DNA of 64,000 bases, from NCBI RefSeq assembly GCF_000381925.1, contig NZ_KB907307.1, positions 2,604,001 through 2,668,000 on the forward strand, written 5' to 3'. The notes beneath the pieces were generated by a model. The model worked only from the letters and a program-made list of their open reading frames with translations. It had not been told where the DNA came from and made no database searches. Both the position numbers and the translations under genes were made by a program. The DNA is from Nocardia sp. BMG111209 (lineage in GTDB: Bacteria > Actinomycetota > Actinomycetes > Mycobacteriales > Mycobacteriaceae). Position 1 is the first letter of the stretch. Every line of letters begins with the position of its first letter. This document shows, piece after piece, positions 52,225-60,328 of the stretch.

Positions 52225-52466
52225 AACCCAAAACGATTTTCGGTCGCCCGTCCGCCTCGGACATCCTCCGCATCCAGGCGTGCACGGGATAGCCATAGCG
52301 CAGCCCGACAGCCAACCTGGACCACGGCGGCGGCGCTGTCCTGTGCAACCGAACGATGCACTGACTGGTCGAGACCAAGCATCTGCTGTTTCTCGAGTGA
52401 TGCTTCGCTGACCAGCAGGTGCGCTATATCCGCCCGAAACTTCGGCCAATCGGCGGCTCTCGGAAT
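52225..52466 (-). pseudogene. Possible gene fragment downstream of the caspase gene
   Basis: After the caspase stop, a minus frame reads DWPKFRADIAHLLVSEASLE then KQQMLGLDQSVHRSVAQDSA: well-balanced protein-like sequence with no start signal, running into the methyltransferase upstream region. It may be the remainder of another gene or a third component of the caspase locus. Unassigned; weak. Confidence 0.3.
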
Positions 52467-52467
52467 G

Positions 52468-53892
52468 TCACCGCTCAGGACCGGCTGCGCGGCGGTACCA
52501 GCTTTCGGCTTCGGCGAGGTCACCATGTGCCTCGAGAAGGTTACCCAGGTTGGTCATCGCATCCGGGTCACCGTCGTCGGCGCCGCGGCGGTACCACGTT
52601 TCGGCTTCCGCCAGGTCACCACGTCGCATGAAGAGGTTCCCCAGACTGTTCATGGCGGCCAGGCTGCCGGCGGCTTCGGCGTGGCGGTACCAGGTTTCGG
52701 CTTCGGCCAAGTCACCGCGCTCCTCGCAGAGGTACCCCAGGGCACCCATCGCGGCCATGTTGCCGGCGCCGGCACCGCGGCGGAACCAGGTTTCGGCTTC
52801 GGCCAAGTCACCACGTCGCTGGAGGAGGTACCCCAGGCTGGCCATCGTGGACTTGTTGCCGACATCGGCACCGCGGCGGAACCAGGTTTCGGCTTCGGCG
52901 AGGTCACCACGCTGCTCGAGCAGCCCCCCGAGATTGTTCATCGCGTACGCGTTGCCGGCGGCGGCGGCCTTGCGGTACCAGTCCTCGGCTTCCCGCAGTT
53001 CACCACGCCTCTCGAGCAACCATCCGAGTTTGTTCATCGTGCGCGCGTCGCCGGCGGCCGCGGCTTTGCGGTACCAGTCCTCGGCTTCCCGCAGTTCACC
53101 ACGCTCCTCGAGCAGCCACCCCAGACTGTTCATCGCGTCCGCATTGCCGGCGTCGGCGGCGCGCCGGTACAGGTATTCATCTCCTGGTTGCCCGAACAGG
53201 CGTAGTTCTCCGGCGGCGTCGGTAGTGCGTCGCCGCGGGCGGGGGTGCCCGTCACGGTGCAGGTGCCGGTCGGTTTCCTGGTATAGCTGGTCGAGCGTAC
53301 CGCCGGGAGTCGCGGCTGCGGCGGCCAGCAGGGCGGCGGTGAACGCGGTATTGCGGTCACCTGCCGGGGCGAAGGACGGTTCGTTGGCCGAGCTCGACGC
53401 GATCGTGTACGTGCCGCGCAGATCGGTCTGCCCGGCGATCAGACCGGGCAGGTCGGCCATGGCCTCGAACGCACGGCCGGCGAAACAGCAGTCCAGGATC
53501 AAGACCTTGGCGCGGGCAGGGCTGTCGAGGATCTCCTCACGCAACGTCTCGAACGCGACCGTGGTCCATCGGAGGTCGTCCGGGTCGGTGCCGGGGACGG
53601 TGAGGTACAGGCGGCCCTTGCTGTCGAGCAGGCCGTGGCCGGCGTAGTACACCAGCAGCACCTCGGTGGCTGCCCGCGCGGCACGGCCGACCACCGTCCC
53701 TACCTCGGTAGCACTGCCGGGGTCGATCACGGTCTCGCACTGATCGCCGGTGAGCGCGCCACCCGGCCCGACGAGGGTATCGGCGAGATCGATGACGTTC
53801 GCTGCAGCGGCGGGGATCGCGGCCAGGTGGTCGTAGCGCGCCGCGCCGATCAGCACGGCTCGCGACCCCCCGGCGCGAAGAGAGCCGGTCAC
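52468..53892 (-). CDS. Caspase-domain protein with Sel1/TPR-like repeats
   Basis: 474 aa. Residues 10-200 are a caspase-fold (C14) protease: His86 in VYYAGHGLLD and Cys136 in LILDCCFAGRA (D-C-C-F-A-G in place of DxCHSG). A linker follows (about 200-236), then seven near-identical 32-residue repeats (from EYLYRRAADAG to AESWYRRAAG), giving 96-bp DNA repeats. Such bacterial metacaspase-like effectors with repeat sensors occur in conflict systems. Its start overlaps the EACC1-like gene by 4 bp. ATG at 53892. Confidence 0.88.
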   Translation of the reverse strand: MTGSLRAGGSRAVLIGAARYDHLAAIPAAAANVIDLADTLVGPGGALTGDQCETVIDPGSATEVGTVVGRAARAATEVLLVYYAGHGLLDSKGRLYLTVPGTDPDDLRWTTVAFETLREEILDSPARAKVLILDCCFAGRAFEAMADLPGLIAGQTDLRGTYTIASSSANEPSFAPAGDRNTAFTAALLAAAAATPGGTLDQLYQETDRHLHRDGHPRPRRRTTDAAGELRLFGQPGDEYLYRRAADAGNADAMNSLGWLLEERGELREAEDWYRKAAAAGDARTMNKLGWLLERRGELREAEDWYRKAAAAGNAYAMNNLGGLLEQRGDLAEAETWFRRGADVGNKSTMASLGYLLQRRGDLAEAETWFRRGAGAGNMAAMGALGYLCEERGDLAEAETWYRHAEAAGSLAAMNSLGNLFMRRGDLAEAETWYRRGADDGDPDAMTNLGNLLEAHGDLAEAESWYRRAAGPER

Positions 53893-54104
53893 CGCTCGGC
53901 GTCCGGCGGGTCGCGCAGCTCCCGCGACTCCCGCAGGAACTGTGCGGAATCGACACGGGTGGCGTCGACGTCGATGCTGGTGCCGTGCCCCTCACCGGCA
54001 GGCGTGGCCACCGGCCGCACCCGGCCGCGCAGGGCATCCTCGCGACCGAACCAGTCCAGCAGCGCGGGCAGCTCGTCCGGGCCACTGTCGGCCCGGATCG
54101 TCAT
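53889..54104 (-). CDS. EACC1-like effector-associated protein (small)
   Basis: 71 aa from ATG at 54104 with AGAGGGG before it; a GTG at 54149 would add 15 residues. The LPALLDWFGREDALRGRVRPV segment resembles the N-terminal domain of EACC1 (effector-associated constant component 1), and TSIDVDATRV the end, but the middle TM segment of longer members is missing. It overlaps the caspase gene (ATGA). EACC1 proteins typically accompany caspase or trypsin effectors, so context supports the call. Short; moderate confidence. Confidence 0.55.
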   Translation of the reverse strand: MTIRADSGPDELPALLDWFGREDALRGRVRPVATPAGEGHGTSIDVDATRVDSAQFLRESRELRDPPDAER

Positions 54105-54217
54105 CTCCGAATTCCCCTCTGACACAAATACATCCTGCCCCAGGACCACCGCGGCTTCACCCCTGTGCCAAGATTCGGACTCCTCTGCACTTTCTGAGAA
54201 ACCAGGGTTTACATACC

Positions 54218-54390
54218 CGCGCCATCCCGCTGTTCGAGTGTGCCCGCACTGATGACGAACGGATTCTCAGGTGGAGCGGCTCAGTGAGGCGATCCAGCTG
54301 TACGAGCGGACCCTTGCAGGCACCGAGCGAGAATTCGGCAGCGGCCACCCATCTACGCCGGCCTCCCGCCACAACATCGCTCACACCTGA
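54218..54390 (+). pseudogene. Decayed TPR gene fragment
   Basis: Two frames on the plus strand carry TPR-like pieces: RAIPLFECARTDDERILR (54218 on) and, in a different frame, ERLSEAIQLYERTLAGTERE followed by FGSGHPSTPASRHNIAHT to a stop at 54390. The second matches the AIPLYERTLADRERVLGPDHP repeats of NB-ARC/TPR proteins. A frameshift and lack of an N-terminus mark it as a remnant. Confidence 0.6.
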
Positions 54391-54421
54391 CACGAACCGG
54401 CAGGCGGAATCTCGCCTCTCC

Positions 54422-56110
54422 CTACGCGAAACGAACAGGGAGCCTTTCGATCCCACGCAGCACCAGATTCCGCCGGTACGGCACCTCGGCGGTGGTCATG
54501 GTCATCCTCAGCCCCCGCCGCACCAGTTCCTGCAACAGGATCTCCATCTCCAGCCGGGCCAGTGGTGCGCCGAGGCAGTAGTGGATGCCCAGGCTGAAGG
54601 TGAGGTGCCGCTTCACCGGGGCGGATCCCGCGTAACGGGTGATGTCGAACTTGTCCGGGTCCGGGAAGGCCGCCGGGTCGCGGTTGGCCGAACCGAACAG
54701 CAGTGCCACGCCCTCGCCGGCGGCGAAGGTGTGGCCGGCGATCTCCGTCTGCTCGTGGGCCAGGCGGGTGGTCATGTGGACCGGGGAGTCGTAGCGCAGC
54801 ATCTCCTCGACGGCGGGGCCGGCGAGTTCCGGGTTCGCGCAGAGCAATTCGTATTGGTCGGGGTTGCGGATCAGGGCGAGGATGCCGTTGCCGACCAGGT
54901 TGACGCTCGTCTCGTGGCCGGCTACGAGCAGGGTGACGCAGGTTGCGAGTACCTCGTCCAGGGTAAGTGCGTCGCCCTGCTCTTCGACCTGGGCGAGGCT
55001 GCTGATCAGGTCGTCGGCCGGTTCGGCGCGGCGGCGTTCGATCAGGTCGCGGAAGTAGGCGACGAATTCTTTGGCGGCTTGGGTGCGGGCCTGGCGTTCT
55101 TCCTGGTGGAGCAGGCGGTCGGGGTCGAAGCCGCGGGCCAGGGCGTGGGACCAGCGCTGGAGGTCGGGGTGGTCCTCGGCGGGGGCGCCGAGCAGTTCGG
55201 CGATGATCGTCAGGGGTAGGGGGTAGGCCAGTGCGGTGATCACGTCGACCTCACCGGCTTCGACGACCGCGTCGACCAGTTGCTTGACCAGTTGCTCGAT
55301 CCGGGGGCGCAGGCGGCTGATGGTGCGGGCGGTGAACGCCTTGCTCACCAGGCCGCGCAGGCGGGTGTGGTCCGGCGGGTCCATCCACAGGAACGAGGTG
55401 GGCAGGTCGACGTGTTCGACGCCGGGGTGGAACAGGTCGGCCTCGTGGGCGTGACTCCAGGTGTTGTCCTCGAGGATCGCGACGCAGTCGGCGTAGCGGG
55501 TCACCAGGTGGACGCCCAGGGGGGTCGACACCAGGGGGGACTTCTCGCGTGCCGCGGCGTAGCGCGGGTACGGATCGGGCCAGTGTTTCGGGTCGAGTGC
55601 GTCCAGCGCGGCGCCGGGGTTCGGCGGGGCCGGTGTTTCCTCGACTGCGGGGGCGGCGGGTGAGTACACCAGGCAGGTGGTGGTGCCGTGGGCGACGAGG
55701 CGGCCCTTGGCGTCGGTGACCCGGCCCTCGGCGGTGGCCGTGCGGCGGCCCGCGTGCAGAACCTTTGCCTCACAGGTGAGTACGTCGTCCTCGAGGCCGA
55801 CCGAGCGGATGAAGTTCACCTTCAGTTCCAGGGTCGTGTACAGCGCGCCGTCCTCGATGGCGGTGTAGACGGCGCTGCCCATCGCGGTGTCCAGCAGGGT
55901 GGAGATCACGCCGCCGTGCACGGTGAACAGGGCGTTCGCGGCCGCGGGGGACGGCTTCAGCGTCCACACGGTGCGGCCCTGCTCGAGGGTCTCGAGCAGG
56001 ACGCCCAGGGAGTGGCCGACGCCGATGCCGGCGTCGATTCCGTGGTCCACCAAGGCTTTCAGGTCGCGCAACCGGCGTTGCAGGGTGGTCTCGGCGTGGT
56101 CCACGGTCAT
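54422..56110 (-). CDS. Thioesterase-cytochrome P450 fusion
   Basis: 562 aa from ATG at 56110. Residues 1-150 are a PaaI-type hotdog domain (ANALFTVHGGVISTLLDTAMG with the HGG motif; FIRSVGLEDDV strand). A Pro/Ala linker (about 153-170) joins a P450 of about 390 residues with I-helix LVAGHETS, ExxR followed by YDSPVHMTTR, and haem loop [15 protein letters not shown]. The P450 half resembles the one at 28402-29643. A fused thioesterase and P450 is rare and suggests hydrolysis tied to oxidation of a fatty acyl substrate. It is the second gene after a P450 (54-bp gap). Confidence 0.9.
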   Translation of the reverse strand: MTVDHAETTLQRRLRDLKALVDHGIDAGIGVGHSLGVLLETLEQGRTVWTLKPSPAAANALFTVHGGVISTLLDTAMGSAVYTAIEDGALYTTLELKVNFIRSVGLEDDVLTCEAKVLHAGRRTATAEGRVTDAKGRLVAHGTTTCLVYSPAAPAVEETPAPPNPGAALDALDPKHWPDPYPRYAAAREKSPLVSTPLGVHLVTRYADCVAILEDNTWSHAHEADLFHPGVEHVDLPTSFLWMDPPDHTRLRGLVSKAFTARTISRLRPRIEQLVKQLVDAVVEAGEVDVITALAYPLPLTIIAELLGAPAEDHPDLQRWSHALARGFDPDRLLHQEERQARTQAAKEFVAYFRDLIERRRAEPADDLISSLAQVEEQGDALTLDEVLATCVTLLVAGHETSVNLVGNGILALIRNPDQYELLCANPELAGPAVEEMLRYDSPVHMTTRLAHEQTEIAGHTFAAGEGVALLFGSANRDPAAFPDPDKFDITRYAGSAPVKRHLTFSLGIHYCLGAPLARLEMEILLQELVRRGLRMTMTTAEVPYRRNLVLRGIERLPVRFA

Positions 56111-56164
56111 CGGGTCCTCGTTCCCTTCGTGCCGCTGGTGAGATATGAGCAACTGCCGGATTCC

Positions 56165-57376
56165 TCAGGCGCGCAACCGGACCGGGAGCGCGTCGAGTCC
56201 GTGGAAGGCGGCGGTGGCGCGCCACACCGGTTCGCCGGCGAACGCCAGGTCCGGCGCGCGGCGCAGCAGGGTGTCCACCGCGACCCGCACCTCGAGCTTC
56301 CCCAGGATGGAACCGAGGCAGAAATGGACGCCGCCGCCGAACGAAAGCGCCCGCGGCGGTGGGTTACTGCCCTCGAATCGGGCGATGTCGAGGCGGTCGG
56401 GGTCGGTGTACACGGCCGGGTCGCGGTTGGCGCCGGCCATGGCGACCACGATGCCCTCGCCGCGTGCGAAGGTCCGGCCCGCGAGTTCCCGGTCGGTCAG
56501 GGCGACGCGATGGGTGAACTGCACCGGCGGTTCGTAGCGCAGCAGTTCCTCGACACCGGAGCCGGCGAGTTCGGGCCGCTCCCGCCACAGGGCCGCCTGG
56601 TCCGGATTACGCAGCAGCGCAACGACTCCGGTGCCGATCACATCGGCGGCCGTCTCGTATCCGCCGACCATCAGCGCGACGCACAGCCCGGCCAGTTCCG
56701 GTTCGGTCGCGGTGCCGGCGTCGAGTGCGGCGGCCATATCGGTGATCATGTCGTCGCGCGGCGCGGTGCGGCGCCGCGCGATCTGATCCATGAAGTAGGC
56801 GTCGAATTCGATGCGCGCGGAATCCCGGCGGGCCAGTTGTTCGGGGGTCTGGAGGATGTCGGGGTCGGTGCCGTGCACCATCGCCAGGGACCAGGCCGTC
56901 ACGGCGCCGTAGTCGGCCGTCGGCACACCGAGCAGTTCCGCGATGACGGAGAACGGCGCGGGCCGCGCGAACGCCTCGACGAGGTCCACCTCGCCGGCCG
57001 CGATCGCCGCGTCCAGCAGGTCGCCGACGCGCTGCTCCACCCGGGCCGCGAGTTCGCCGACCTTGCGCGGCGTGAAGGACCGGTTGACGATGCCGCGGAT
57101 CCGCGTGTGCTGTGGCGGATCCATCCGCACGATCCCGCCCGGCACGTCGTCGGGCGCGACGCCCGGCCGGAAGGGGTTGATCCCGTCGTCGTAGCCGTGC
57201 CCCCACTCCGGATCCGTCAGCACGGCCGAGACCTCCGCATAGCGGGTGGCCAGATGGATTCCGGGCTTCAGCGGATACAGCGCCACGGCCTCGCGCACCA
57301 CCGCGTAACGCGGGTACGGGTCGGCGCGGTACGCGGGATGGAAGCCGTCGAACACGACCTTGGTTTCCGCCGACAT
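56165..57376 (-). CDS. Cytochrome P450
   Basis: 403 aa. RMDPPQHTRIRGIVNRSF (C helix), I-helix MVGGYETA, ExxR followed by YEPPVQFTHR, haem loop FGGGVHFCLGSILGKLE. The GHGYDDGINPFRPG block is like that of the P450 at 27191-28405 (GHGYSAGISPF), so the two are probably related. ATG at 57376 with GAGGA before it; the frame is open far upstream but that part is not P450. First gene of the P450/thioesterase-P450 operon. Confidence 0.93.
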   Translation of the reverse strand: MSAETKVVFDGFHPAYRADPYPRYAVVREAVALYPLKPGIHLATRYAEVSAVLTDPEWGHGYDDGINPFRPGVAPDDVPGGIVRMDPPQHTRIRGIVNRSFTPRKVGELAARVEQRVGDLLDAAIAAGEVDLVEAFARPAPFSVIAELLGVPTADYGAVTAWSLAMVHGTDPDILQTPEQLARRDSARIEFDAYFMDQIARRRTAPRDDMITDMAAALDAGTATEPELAGLCVALMVGGYETAADVIGTGVVALLRNPDQAALWRERPELAGSGVEELLRYEPPVQFTHRVALTDRELAGRTFARGEGIVVAMAGANRDPAVYTDPDRLDIARFEGSNPPPRALSFGGGVHFCLGSILGKLEVRVAVDTLLRRAPDLAFAGEPVWRATAAFHGLDALPVRLRA

Positions 57377-57532
57377 GTTCGAGGTCCTCTCCTCCACCCG
57401 GCTTCCTACGAACCCTTTCCTATCGGGGATTCCGGCCGCACCACCGCCCGGATCGACATTTCGAATCCGGCCATTGGAACCGCCGCCCGCCCATTGCCCG
57501 CACCTGAAAAGTACTGATAGACATCCGGAATC
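57377..57532. other. Divergent promoter region, P450 / methyltransferase
   Basis: 156 bp between divergent genes; no clear operator seen. Confidence 0.35.
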
Positions 57533-58321
57533 ATGGACTCGCCGACCTACGTCCTGAATCAGAGCTTCCCCAGCGAGCGCGCGCGCCTGGAGGCGCTGGC
57601 GCGACTCTGGGACGCCGGCACGATGCGGCTGGTCGAGGAGATCGGCCTCGGACCCGGGATGCGTTGCCTGGAGGCCGGTGCCGGCACCGGGTCCGTCGCG
57701 GCGGCCCTCGCCGGGATCGTCGGCGACGAGGGCCACGTCCTCGCCGTCGATCGCGACATCCGGTTCCTCGACGACCTGCCCCCGCAGGTCGAGGTCCGCT
57801 GCGCCGACATCCTGACCGACGATCTGCCACCCGCGCGGTTCGACCTCGTCCACGCGAGATTGCTGGTGGCACATCTGCATCCGCACCGGGAGGCGCTGCG
57901 GCGGCTCGCGGCGGCGGTCGCGCCGGGGGGCTGGCTGCTGGTCGAGGAGGTCGACTGGACGTACGCGGACCGGGTCGAACCCGATGCCCCCGTGCACACC
58001 GCGATGCTCGCGGCACTGACCGAGATCATGGGCGCCGGCGGTTTCGACGCCACCTACGGCCGCCGCCTGCTCGGCGACACCCGCACCCTCGGCTTCACCG
58101 ACGTGTCGGCGCAGTACCGCGGCCTGCAATCCGGACACGAAACCGCCTGGCTCGCCTGGCAATTCCTCGTCGAGCAGTTCCACGACCGGATGGTCCACGG
58201 TGGATTCGTCTCCCGCGCGGACGTGAACGACTGGTGGGCACTCACTCGCGCGGGAACCCATATCGTCACCGGCCCGGCGGTTTTCGCCGTGCGAGCCCGG
58301 CGTCCACTGCCGATCGGCTGA
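57533..58321 (+). CDS. Class I AdoMet-dependent methyltransferase
   Basis: 262 aa. Motif I LEAGAGTGSVAAALA near residue 46, AVDRD motif II, and GGWLLVEEVDW. The opening LNQSFPSERARLEALARLWDAGTM is found in many polyketide O-methyltransferases. ATG at 57533. Convergent with the acyl-CoA-dehydrogenase-like gene (21-bp gap). Substrate unknown; may methylate the cassette-2 product. Confidence 0.87.
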   Translation: MDSPTYVLNQSFPSERARLEALARLWDAGTMRLVEEIGLGPGMRCLEAGAGTGSVAAALAGIVGDEGHVLAVDRDIRFLDDLPPQVEVRCADILTDDLPPARFDLVHARLLVAHLHPHREALRRLAAAVAPGGWLLVEEVDWTYADRVEPDAPVHTAMLAALTEIMGAGGFDATYGRRLLGDTRTLGFTDVSAQYRGLQSGHETAWLAWQFLVEQFHDRMVHGGFVSRADVNDWWALTRAGTHIVTGPAVFAVRARRPLPIG

Positions 58322-58342
58322 CGCCACGGCGGATCCCGCCGG

Positions 58343-59512
58343 CTACAGCATCGCGGTACGCGGCACCCGCAGGCCGAGTTCGAGGGCGCCGGCGAGTTCC
58401 CGGGTGGTGTCGTGGTCGAAGATGACGTGGCCGCTGAGGACGTCGACGTCGCGCTTGAGTCGCTGCATCGGATGCGAGCGGAAGTGCACGCTCGCGCCCG
58501 AGACCCGCATCAGATCGGCGATGATCGAGCGGGATTCCGAAACCACGTACGCGGCCGCCGATCTCGCGTCGGCGCGGACGGCGAGGGCGACCGGATCGCC
58601 GGCCACCACGATGTCCTCGATCCGGGCCGCGGTGCGATCGACCAACGCGCGCAACGCTTCCAGCCGGACCCGTGCGGCGCCGAGATGCGCCTGCGCGATC
58701 GGCTTGTCGAGTTGTGCGGCGAAGGTCTCGGCCGAGATCCGCGCCGCCACCTGATCGCGGTAGAGGTCCGTGGCCCGTTCGGCGGCGCCGAGTGCGGGCA
58801 TCGCGGCGGCCAGGGCCAGCGCGGGCACCATCGGCCAGCGGTAGGTGGTGGCGTCGCACACCGAGATGCCCGGGGCCGCACCGGAATAGATCTCCGACGC
58901 GCGCACCACGCGGTGGCCGGGGACGTGGACGCCGGAGATCACGATGTCGTCGGAGCCGGTGCCGCACATACCTTCCGTGTGCCAGACGTCCTCCACGGTG
59001 AATCGGTCGGCGGGCACGAGCAGCAGGGCCGGATACAGCGCGTCGGCCGGTCCGCACAGCGCGGCCACGATCACCCAGTTGCCGCCGGCCGCGCCGGTGG
59101 CCCAGGACCAGTGGCCGGTCAGCCGTAGACCGCCGGGCTCGGGTTCGCCGCGCCCGCGCGGCGCCAGCGGCGCCGGGGCCAGAAACGGCCCGGCGCCGAA
59201 CGCTTCCACCTGCGCCTGCTCGGGGAACAGCGCGAGCAGCCAGTTGTGCAGGGTGTAGAAGCCGAGCGTCCAGGCGCTGGACACACAGCCGTGGGCCATC
59301 CGCCGGATCGGGTCGAGGATCGCCGGGAAGGGGGCCTGCCGGCCGCCGAACCGTTTCGGCGCCAGCATCGAGACGAAGCCCGATTCCACTGCCTCCCCGA
59401 TGGATTCGGCAGGAAGGTGCCGCAGCCGCTCCGCCTCGTCGGCGCGGTCGGCGAGGCGCCGGACGAAGTCGGGGGTGATCAACGATTCGAGGCCGGGGTC
59501 AGCGGGCGTCAC
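58343..59512 (-). CDS. Acyl-CoA-dehydrogenase-fold flavin monooxygenase-like
   Basis: 389 aa, GTG at 59512. The fold is that of the HpaB/HsaA-like or DszC-like branch: an N-terminal helical region (FVRRLADRADEAERLRHLPAE), GGNWVIVAALCG, the GTGSDDIVISGVHVPGHRVV block (flavin and substrate site) and the C-terminal ASVHFRSHPMQRLKRDVDVLSGH. That C-terminal HP-x-Q-R-x-x-R-D signature is typical of flavin-dependent hydroxylases and oxygenases, not true acyl-CoA dehydrogenases. An operator dyad lies just upstream, beside the TetR gene. Confidence 0.83.
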   Translation of the reverse strand: MTPADPGLESLITPDFVRRLADRADEAERLRHLPAESIGEAVESGFVSMLAPKRFGGRQAPFPAILDPIRRMAHGCVSSAWTLGFYTLHNWLLALFPEQAQVEAFGAGPFLAPAPLAPRGRGEPEPGGLRLTGHWSWATGAAGGNWVIVAALCGPADALYPALLLVPADRFTVEDVWHTEGMCGTGSDDIVISGVHVPGHRVVRASEIYSGAAPGISVCDATTYRWPMVPALALAAAMPALGAAERATDLYRDQVAARISAETFAAQLDKPIAQAHLGAARVRLEALRALVDRTAARIEDIVVAGDPVALAVRADARSAAAYVVSESRSIIADLMRVSGASVHFRSHPMQRLKRDVDVLSGHVIFDHDTTRELAGALELGLRVPRTAML

Positions 59513-59522
59513 CGGACGGACG

Positions 59523-59546
59523 TTAGCATACTTTTTAGTATGCCAA
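59523..59546. promoter_or_regulatory. TetR-type operator TTAGCATACT-4-AGTATGCCAA
   Basis: GCATACT at 59526-59532 and AGTATGC at 59537-59543 are perfect arms around TTTT, extending to 10 bp with one mismatch. It is 10 bp before the flavoenzyme start and 41 bp after the end of the TetR gene, the likely regulator. Confidence 0.75.
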
Positions 59547-59587
59547 AGCGATAACGGGAACACGTTCCACGGCGGCGGGGCGCGGCG

Positions 59588-60151
59588 TCAGGGGCGCAGG
59601 AGGAACTCGATCAGCTTGTCGCGCTCGGCATCCCACTCCGGTCCGGATCGCGGGGTGGCCGACAGGTGCAGCGCGCCGATACCCATGGCGAACATCCATT
59701 CGGCCCGGCGGGCGGCGGTCTCGTCGTCGAAGCCGTACTCGGCGAACGCCTGCCGGATCATCTGCCGCGTCTGCCGATCGGCGGCCCGCACGCTCGCCTC
59801 GGCGCGGGGATCCGAACGCGCCCATTCGCGCATCGCGCGTTCCAGGGTCCACAGCGGGGGGCCGACCAAGGCGTCGATCATCTTCCGCAGGCGGGTGCGC
59901 GGTTCCTCGCTCGACAACGATTCCATCTGCCGGTGCTCCGCGTCCCGCCAGCCCGCCCACGACGTGACCAGCGCCTCGTGGAACGCGTTCACGTCCGCGA
60001 AGTGATGGTAGAAGCTACCCTTCGTCATACCCAGTCGCCGGCAGACGTTGTCGATCTTGAGGGCCCGGAAGCCCTCAGCGGCCAGCACGGCGTACCCGGC
60101 CTGCAGCCAGTCGTCGACCGTCACCTGACCTCCGCCGCGGGCACGACCCAT
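59588..60151 (-). CDS. TetR-family regulator
   Basis: 187 aa. HTH near residues 27-50: KIDNVCRRLGMTKGSFYHHFADVNAFHEAL. C-terminal domain is of the TetR_C type with LVGPPLWTLERAMREWA, a variant seen in regulators of fatty-acid genes. ATG at 60151; upstream codons overlap the divergent promoter. Divergent from the desaturase operon, next to a GCGAAT dyad, and just before the flavoenzyme and its operator, so it probably controls both. Confidence 0.9.
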   Translation of the reverse strand: MGRARGGGQVTVDDWLQAGYAVLAAEGFRALKIDNVCRRLGMTKGSFYHHFADVNAFHEALVTSWAGWRDAEHRQMESLSSEEPRTRLRKMIDALVGPPLWTLERAMREWARSDPRAEASVRAADRQTRQMIRQAFAEYGFDDETAARRAEWMFAMGIGALHLSATPRSGPEWDAERDKLIEFLLRP

Positions 60152-60197
60152 CGGTGCAGCATAGCGAAGGTCCGGAACGCACCCGAATTCTGCGATA

Positions 60198-60212
60198 GCG
60201 AATTCCATTCGC
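60198..60212. promoter_or_regulatory. GCGAAT-3-ATTCGC dyad in the TetR/desaturase promoter
   Basis: GCGAAT at 60198-60203 and ATTCGC at 60207-60212, with TCC between, lies between the divergent TetR and desaturase genes. The same half-sites, with a 4-bp spacer, form the core of the palindrome at 29679-29700. Confidence 0.55.
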
Positions 60213-60328
60213 GCGATAGGCGATCATCGGTTGTTTTCGATATACGATCGAACATGCCGTTGTCGCAGCGGCCCAGGAATTTCGAATCCCCTGTTCCCAG
60301 CTCGGTTCTCGTGAGGTATTCGAGTCAT

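Noticed and set aside
52500..53170. DNA tandem repeat of about 96 bp
   Set aside because: Explained by the seven 32-residue protein repeats of the caspase gene.
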